Assembly (NCBI GenBank): GCA_027082895.1
Contig: JALWTJ010000510.1
Location: 1-11,226 of the forward strand
DNA: 11,226 nt
From: Hyphomicrobiales bacterium
GTDB lineage: Bacteria > Pseudomonadota > Alphaproteobacteria > Rhizobiales > Devosiaceae
Reading direction: 5' to 3'
The notes beneath the pieces were generated by a model that saw only the letters and a program-made list of their open reading frames with translations, was not told the DNA's origin and made no database searches. Positions 6,260-11,226 of the stretch are shown one piece after another. How positions within the stretch are numbered: position 1 is the stretch's first letter; each line of letters opens with the position of its first letter. Made by a program: the position numbers and the translations under genes.

Positions 6260-6352
6260 CCCAGAAATTCTTGCAGATCGTCGCTCTGGATTCATGGATC
6301 AGGCGGGACCGGGCAATGCGGCAATTTGGAAACGGCAAATTGATCAGCGTGA

Positions 6353-6357
6353 AAGGG
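6353..6357 (+). promoter_or_regulatory. Ribosome binding site of divL
   Basis: AAGGG lies three bases before ATG 6361 and six before ATG 6364. This supports a start at one of these tandem ATGs over the upstream TTG 6271 or ATG 6316, neither of which yields a hydrophobic signal-like N-terminus. Confidence 0.55.
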
Positions 6358-6360
6358 TTC

Positions 6361-8886
6361 ATGATGCGCCCGCTGTTTTTCCCGCCTTTCGGGGTTCTGC
6401 CGCCGGTCCTTCTTGCCGGAACGCGCCCCGCATCTGCCCAGGAAACGATCCCTGTCGACACGGTTTCCGACCTGATTCTGGGCAAGATGCTCATGTGGAC
6501 CGTGCCCCTCATCTTCATTGCCGGCGCCATTGCCTTTTCCATGCTGGCAATTTTCTGGATCCGGCGTTCCCGCAAGGCACCTCCCCCCGCACGGGACAGG
6601 GCAGGCGCCGAACTGGCACAGTTGCGGGCGCGGCTTGACGAATATGAAGCCATCCTGACCTGCATGCCTGAAGTTACCCTTGTCTGGGACCAGTCCGGTT
6701 CCCCCCGCATGTTGGGCCAGCCGGACATTTTCGGTCTGCCGGATGCCGATCTCGTGAAACTGCTCAATTTCTCCAGCTGGCTGGAAGCCACCGATGCCGC
6801 ACGGATCGAGGCGGGGGTGAAACGCCTGCATGCCCGGGGCGAAAATTTCGCCATTACCGTCAAGACCCGGGACGCCCGGCAATTGCGCGCTACCGGGCAG
6901 GTGGTCGGTGAAACCACCGTGCTGCGCCTGCGCAACGCCACCCCGGCTCCCCCCTCCCATGTGGCATCTGACGCCCCCGTGCCGGTCAGCCGTGACAGGG
7001 CAGCATCCCCGGCTGACGATCACATGAAGACCGTCGGCGCTCTTGTCGAGCATCTGCCCATGCCCGCCTGGATCCGGTCCAAAGAAGGAAAACTGCTTTC
7101 GGCAAATATGGCCTATCTGCAGCTATGCGAGCGCTTTGGTCTGGATAGAAAGGGGGATAAACTCCCCGAACTGTTCTCCACTGTACGTATCAAACAGTTT
7201 GAACAGGCCCTTTCCGATTCCCTGGGGCAGGTGCGCATTGCCGGTCCCATCGAGGAAGATCTGCCCGATTTCGACCTCAGCCTGACCCGGCTGGAGGGGG
7301 GATGTGTCGGCATGCTCGTGCCCCGGTCAACGACCGGAACGGGCGGTGCCTCTGCCAGTGGCACGGATATGCCCCATATTCATCAGGTGCTGGATGCATT
7401 GATTTCGCCCATGGTCATCTTTGACAGGGATGGTCGACTCAAGCGGTTCAACCCGGCCTATTGCGAACTGTTCGATCTGGACCCGGAATGGCTGGTGCCC
7501 GGGCGCAAGGAGCGCGAGATCATCGACCTTTTGCACCGCAAGGAAAAGCTGCCTGCAACCCGTGACTACCAGATCTGGCGGACCGAACATCTCAAGTCCT
7601 ATTCCCTGAAGGAACCGCGCCAGGAAATCTGGCACCTGACCAGTGGCCGCACCATCAAGGTCATCGCTACCCCCGATCTGGATGCCGGGGGGGTGATCTA
7701 TGTGTTCGAGGACATTACCGAGCAGTTGCGCCTGCAAAGTCTCAACGAGGCCATGCTTCAGGTGCAGCGCGAAACCCTGAACGGGCTGAACGAGGCGGTG
7801 GCCGTGTTCGGCACAGATGGCCGTTTGCGCCTGCACAATCCCCAATTGTCCGTGATCTGGAAACTGCCCATGAACGAGTTGGGGCTTAATCCCCATGTGG
7901 ATCAAATCGCCCAGGTGTGTGGGGAAACCATTCCTGAGGAGGGGGAAAAGATCTGGCAGCATCTGAAACGAAGCATTGTTGATCTTGACCCGGACCGGGA
8001 GGACGAAAGTGGTCGCATCCGGCGCGAGGATGGCAGCCTGATCGATTATGCCATCATCCGGCTTGCCGACAGCCAGACCATGCTGACCTTTCTGGACGTG
8101 ACCAAGAGCGCGAAATACGAGCAGGTGCTCAAGGAGCGCAACGACGCCCTGGTGACCGCCGACCGTCTCAAGGATGCGTTCGTGCGCAATGTGTCCTACG
8201 AATTGCGCTCCCCCCTGACTTCCATCATCGGCTTTGCCGATCTTCTGGCCTCGGACAGTATCGGCCCGCTGAACGAACAGCAGCGGGTCTATACGGATTA
8301 TATCCGCACCTCCAGCGCCACCCTTGGCACGCTGATCGACAATATCCTTGATCTCACCCATGTGGATGCGGGCATTGCACAGCTGGAACTGGAGGAGCTG
8401 GATATTAGCGAAATCATCGAAACCGCCCGCGCCGGTTTTGCCGCCACGATTTTTGGCACAGATGGCAATTCCTCCCTCAACCTGAAGCTGGATCTTGCGG
8501 ATCCCGCTCCTCGTCTGGTGGCAGACCGGGCCCGCATGGTGCAGATCCTGTACAATCTCATCTCCAATGCCGCCCGTTTTTCCGAACCCGGTGCCGATAT
8601 TCATCTCGGGGTGCGCCAGAGCGGGGATTGGGTCCGCATCGAAGTTTCCGATCAGGGGGTGGGCATTCCCCCCGAACTGGCCGGTCCTTCCGGTGAAAAC
8701 ATGGGAGCCGATACCGCTGGCAGCCTGCAGCGCGAAGCAGGGATCGGCCTGACCATCGTCAAGGCCTTTGTCGAGTTGCACGGGGGGAACCTGTCCATGC
8801 AGACCGGGGCACCCGAAGGCAACCGGATTGTCGTCAACCTGCCCCGGGACGCCTCTGTGGCCGCTGATCACAAGCAACGTGTCTGA
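6361..8886 (+). CDS. divL: DivL-type atypical sensor kinase with Tyr in the H-box
   Basis: Membrane-anchored PAS kinase of 841 residues. The N-terminus has a signal-like hydrophobic stretch (residues 4-20, ASA at 24-26), then a TM segment (about 45-66) followed by RRSRK, putting the rest in the cytoplasm. Four PAS-like domains follow, at about 90-195, 221-320, 338-455 and 461-585. The dimerisation helix reads NVSYELRSPLTS: Y613 replaces the usual phospho-accepting His, the hallmark of DivL (Tyr550 in Caulobacter). The ATP-binding domain is intact: N732/N736 in the N-box, DQGVG at 764-768 and GIGL at 794-797. In Caulobacter, DivL binds DivK~P and controls the CckA-ChpT-CtrA relay, and its kinase activity is dispensable. 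The position between ahcY and tsaE supports the assignment. It is about 70 residues longer than Caulobacter DivL (769). The start is ATG 6361 or 6364; AAGGG precedes both. Confidence 0.9.
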   Translation: MMRPLFFPPFGVLPPVLLAGTRPASAQETIPVDTVSDLILGKMLMWTVPLIFIAGAIAFSMLAIFWIRRSRKAPPPARDRAGAELAQLRARLDEYEAILTCMPEVTLVWDQSGSPRMLGQPDIFGLPDADLVKLLNFSSWLEATDAARIEAGVKRLHARGENFAITVKTRDARQLRATGQVVGETTVLRLRNATPAPPSHVASDAPVPVSRDRAASPADDHMKTVGALVEHLPMPAWIRSKEGKLLSANMAYLQLCERFGLDRKGDKLPELFSTVRIKQFEQALSDSLGQVRIAGPIEEDLPDFDLSLTRLEGGCVGMLVPRSTTGTGGASASGTDMPHIHQVLDALISPMVIFDRDGRLKRFNPAYCELFDLDPEWLVPGRKEREIIDLLHRKEKLPATRDYQIWRTEHLKSYSLKEPRQEIWHLTSGRTIKVIATPDLDAGGVIYVFEDITEQLRLQSLNEAMLQVQRETLNGLNEAVAVFGTDGRLRLHNPQLSVIWKLPMNELGLNPHVDQIAQVCGETIPEEGEKIWQHLKRSIVDLDPDREDESGRIRREDGSLIDYAIIRLADSQTMLTFLDVTKSAKYEQVLKERNDALVTADRLKDAFVRNVSYELRSPLTSIIGFADLLASDSIGPLNEQQRVYTDYIRTSSATLGTLIDNILDLTHVDAGIAQLELEELDISEIIETARAGFAATIFGTDGNSSLNLKLDLADPAPRLVADRARMVQILYNLISNAARFSEPGADIHLGVRQSGDWVRIEVSDQGVGIPPELAGPSGENMGADTAGSLQREAGIGLTIVKAFVELHGGNLSMQTGAPEGNRIVVNLPRDASVAADHKQRV

Positions 8887-8899
8887 GCGGCCCGGGCCC

Positions 8900-9391
8900 G
8901 TGAACGCACCGTCCCCCCTTGTCTGTCACCTCGCAGGCGAAAGCCAGACCGTGCAACTGGGACGCTGGTTGGCAACGCAGGTACAACCCGGCAATCTGCT
9001 TCTTCTGCAGGGGGCGCTGGGGGCGGGAAAAAGCGTGCTGGCCCGCGCCATGATCCGCCATCTCGTCGCAGAGCCGGAACTGGACGTGCCCTCCCCGACC
9101 TTTCTGCTGGTCTTGCCCTATGCGGGACAGGGGCGGCGGGTGCTGCATGTGGACCTGTACCGGCTTGAAGATGCCCAGGAACTGGAGGAACTGGGGCTGG
9201 ACGATGACGAAGAGGCGATTGTTCTGATCGAATGGCCCGAACGGGCGCCCCATCTGTTCGAACAGGCCGATCTGGTCATAAGCATTGATCTGAACGCAGA
9301 TGCCGCGAGCCGTACCATTTCCCTTTCCGCGCCCCGTGACACCGCCCTTCTGGACCGGTTGCAGGCATCCCCCTTTTCCCCCGCTCCCTGA
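8900..9391 (+). CDS. tsaE: tRNA t6A biosynthesis ATPase TsaE
   Basis: Small P-loop ATPase (163 residues) that works with TsaD and TsaB to attach threonylcarbamoyl to A37 of ANN-decoding tRNAs. Walker A is GALGAGKS at 38-45; most TsaE proteins have GDLGAGKT/S, so the usual Asp is Ala here. Downstream are VPSPTFLLVLPY (switch I-like region), VLHVDLYRLED and VLIEWPER, all characteristic of the family. The gene starts 13 bases after the divL stop and is probably cotranscribed with it. The start is uncertain: GTG 8900 fits the usual N-terminal length, whereas GTG 8879 would overlap the divL end and add seven residues. Neither has a strong Shine-Dalgarno. The Asp- and Glu-rich loop EELEELGLDDDEE is normal for the family. 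Confidence 0.92.
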   Translation: MNAPSPLVCHLAGESQTVQLGRWLATQVQPGNLLLLQGALGAGKSVLARAMIRHLVAEPELDVPSPTFLLVLPYAGQGRRVLHVDLYRLEDAQELEELGLDDDEEAIVLIEWPERAPHLFEQADLVISIDLNADAASRTISLSAPRDTALLDRLQASPFSPAP

Positions 9392-9496
9392 AGGCCGGTT
9401 TCCCGTTTCCACTGTTGCCCGATTGCCCCTCTCTGATTCCCTCGTTACAGTCGGAGCCCATGCCCCACGTCACCTCCCGGGCCGCGCCGATGAAAA

Positions 9497-9500
9497 GGGG
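9497..9500 (+). promoter_or_regulatory. Ribosome binding site favouring the TTG start of addB
   Basis: AAAAGGGGAAA contains GGGG at 9497-9500, ten bases before TTG 9511. The upstream in-frame ATGs have either no Shine-Dalgarno (9490) or one too close (GGAG at 9453-9456, three bases before ATG 9460). Confidence 0.45.
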
Positions 9501-9510
9501 AAATTCCACG

Positions 9511-11226
9511 TTGAACAGCATTTTCACGATTTCCCCCGACGCGCCCTTCCTGCCCACGCTGGTCACGGCCATTCTGCACGGTGACCTGCTGGCCGACTGG
9601 CCGCGCACCGGTCCCTTCTGGCTGCGCGATATTACCATTTTCCTGCCTACCCAGCGCGCCCAGGCCCGGCTGCCCGAACTGTTTGCCTCGGCCCTTGGCG
9701 GCCATGCAATCCTGCCCGACATTCGCCCCCTGGGGGGCGGTGACGACGTGGACATGTTCCTTGCCGAAACGCTCGCGCCGGCCGATCTTCCCGCGCCGAT
9801 TTCCCATGTCGATCGCCGCTTCGTGCTGTGCCAGCTGGTGCAGGAATGGATCCACAGCCAGCGCACCGGGGTCGCCCGCTCCATCAAGGATCTGGCGTCC
9901 AGCCCTGCGCGCATGCTGGCCCTTGCCGATTCCCTTGGCGAACTGATCGATGACATGCAGGTCGAAGGCATTCCCCCTTCGGCCATCCGCGCCATGCTGG
10001 ATTCCGGGAGCAGCGCCAGTGCCGACCTGGCGGCAAACTACGAACGCAATCTGGATTTCCTTGAAATCGTTCTGACCCACTGGCCCCGTATTCTTCAGGA
10101 ACAGAACAGGGCGGACCGGGTCCGATTGCACAATCTGAAAATGGAACGGTTCATTGCCGCTCTCCCGCAAAGGTTTGGCGACCGGCCAGTCATCATTGCC
10201 GGTTCCACCGGCTCGGTGCCCGCAACGGCCCGCCTGATGAAAGCGGTTGCCCAACTGCCCCGGGGCCGCATCGTTCTTCCTGGCCTTGACCGGGCGGTGA
10301 GCCCGGACCTGTTCAAGACCGCCAGCGATCCCGGTGCACGCCTTGGCGACCGGTTCCACGGTCACCCCCAATATGGCATTTGCCGCCTGCTGCGCCATCT
10401 GGGCGTGGCTCCGGGGCAGGTTCAAGAACTGGAAGGGGGCGGAACAACGGTGCGCCCGCAACTGGTCCGGGACAGCCTGGCCCTGGAACAGGACACGGCC
10501 CAATGGCACCAGCGGCGCTCCCGCCATGATGCGGCAGCGGTTGCAGCGGCCCTTCAGGGGGTTTCCATAGCCCGTTCTGCCAGCGAACAGGAACAGGCCC
10601 TCGTGGTGGCCCTTGCCGCCCGAAAGGCCCTGGCGGCGCAGGACAGCGTAGGCATTGTTACCCCGGACCGGGATTTTGCCCGTCGGGTCATTGCCGAGCT
10701 GCGCCGTTTCGGTATTCGCGTTGACGACAGTGCAGGCCTCCCCCTGTTCCAGTCCCTGGCCGGACGGCTCCTGCGCCAGATACTGAATGCCGCCCGTTCG
10801 TCATTTGCACCGCTGGACCTTGTTGCCCTGCTCGAAAATCCCGCCTTGCGCCATTTGGCACAGGAACACGGTCTGGTCGAAAAACTGGATCTGGCCATGT
10901 TGCGGGAACGGCCCCTTGCTGACGGCCTCGAAGGGCTTCGCCAGCGCCTGGATGAGGAACCGGACGGGGGGCCGTCCCGTCCCGTTCGCGCACTCTCCGA
11001 TGGTGAAAGGAAACAGATCGCTGCCCTTCTGGATCGGCTTGAGGATGCCTTTGCGCCCCTTGAGGCAGTCTTGGCGGAGCAGAGTTTTTCCGCCGCGCAA
11101 CTGGCCGATGCCCTCGTGCGCACCGCCTGTTCCCTTGCCACACAAAACCCGGGCACGGTGCAGGGCTGGAACGAAATGCTGGACTGGGCCCGCGAACTGG
11201 ACCAGTCCGGTTTCCGCGGACCGTTG
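9511..11226 (+). CDS. addB: Double-strand break repair protein AddB, 5' part (runs off the window)
   Basis: N-terminal 572 residues of the alphaproteobacterial AddB subunit; the full protein is usually near 1000 residues, so the C-terminal nuclease domain is not seen. AddAB is the RecBCD counterpart that unwinds and resects DNA ends up to Chi-like sites and loads RecA. Family features are the opening NSIFTISPDAPFLPTLV, TIFLPTQRAQARLPELF, ILPDIRPLG, VIIAGSTGSVPATARLM, the HPQYGICRLLRHLG block, and VGIVTPDRDFARRVIAELRRFGI. The frame is open to the window edge without interruption. The start is a choice between TTG 9511 (GGGG ten bases upstream, matches the usual family N-terminus), ATG 9490 and ATG 9460, all in frame. 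It lies 119 bases after tsaE with no terminator between. addA is expected next. In many relatives amgK and murU sit between tsaE and addB; here they do not. Confidence 0.93.
   Translation, partial: MNSIFTISPDAPFLPTLVTAILHGDLLADWPRTGPFWLRDITIFLPTQRAQARLPELFASALGGHAILPDIRPLGGGDDVDMFLAETLAPADLPAPISHVDRRFVLCQLVQEWIHSQRTGVARSIKDLASSPARMLALADSLGELIDDMQVEGIPPSAIRAMLDSGSSASADLAANYERNLDFLEIVLTHWPRILQEQNRADRVRLHNLKMERFIAALPQRFGDRPVIIAGSTGSVPATARLMKAVAQLPRGRIVLPGLDRAVSPDLFKTASDPGARLGDRFHGHPQYGICRLLRHLGVAPGQVQELEGGGTTVRPQLVRDSLALEQDTAQWHQRRSRHDAAAVAAALQGVSIARSASEQEQALVVALAARKALAAQDSVGIVTPDRDFARRVIAELRRFGIRVDDSAGLPLFQSLAGRLLRQILNAARSSFAPLDLVALLENPALRHLAQEHGLVEKLDLAMLRERPLADGLEGLRQRLDEEPDGGPSRPVRALSDGERKQIAALLDRLEDAFAPLEAVLAEQSFSAAQLADALVRTACSLATQNPGTVQGWNEMLDWARELDQSGFRGPL

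Larger units (their letters stand above)
5978..6360. other. 383-base gap between the ahcY terminator and divL; no confident gene
   Basis: I find no recognisable protein or RNA here. Visible items are a 10-bp palindrome GCGCATGCGC (6061-6070), a six-codon ORF (6065-6085) with an ideal GGAGG at 6052-6056, an overlapping 52-codon ORF (6082-6240), T- and A-rich patches (6141-6171), a weak promoter-like pair (6230-6259), and two GATTC sites (6239-6243 and 6289-6293) fitting the GANTC methylation sequence. The divL promoter must lie here, because a strong terminator precedes the gap. Confidence 0.6.

Noticed and set aside
7327..8877. 516-codon antisense frame opposite divL
   Set aside because: Shadow frame; the + strand encodes clear PAS and kinase motifs across the same stretch.
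9445..10527. 360-codon antisense frame opposite addB
   Set aside because: The + strand is open to the window end with family-specific AddB motifs; the minus product has none.

Overview
This window carries a housekeeping and signalling locus of an alphaproteobacterium. All recognisable genes lie on the + strand. The taxonomic call rests on gene content and order: chvI-chvG-hprK (short form)-manX-ptsH-ahcY-divL-tsaE-addB. This resembles the arrangement known from Hyphomicrobiales (Agrobacterium, Sinorhizobium, Brucella), but it differs enough that I would not name an order. The DNA is GC-rich, start codons include GTG and probably TTG, and the antisense strand is full of long spurious open frames. 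I see no tRNA, rRNA, CRISPR array, insertion sequence or sign of recent transfer.

Region 1 (1-3277) is a tight block. It encodes the response regulator ChvI, the membrane histidine kinase ChvG (with an unusually long Ala/Pro/Ser-rich N-terminus) and, two bases after the chvG stop, a short HPr kinase/phosphorylase. Region 2 (3278-4267) holds two soluble phosphotransferase proteins, a mannose-family EIIA and HPr. With HprK they form a regulatory PTS without a sugar permease in the window. HPr keeps both phosphorylation sites (His28 and Ser59) and EIIA keeps His9. A 24-codon ORF overlaps the EIIA start by ATGA and may drive its translation.

Region 3 (4268-5977) is a separate transcription unit for S-adenosylhomocysteinase (ahcY). 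It has a good sigma70-like promoter, a perfect 8-bp inverted repeat just upstream of the -35 box, a possible leader hairpin near the ribosome binding site, and a textbook Rho-independent terminator. Region 4 (5978-6360) is a 383-base gap with no confident gene. Region 5 (6361-11226) encodes DivL, an atypical four-PAS sensor kinase with Tyr in place of the phospho-accepting His. It is followed by TsaE (tRNA t6A synthesis) and the 5' part of addB (double-strand break repair), which runs off the window.

Together the genes link envelope sensing (ChvG-ChvI), nitrogen/carbon signalling through HPr phosphorylation, methyl-cycle detoxification (AhcY) and cell-cycle control (DivL acting on CckA-CtrA). 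I found no clearly new system. The points most worth following are the coupled mini-ORF before manX, the ahcY operator-like palindrome, the absence of amgK/murU between tsaE and addB, and the undefined gap before divL.
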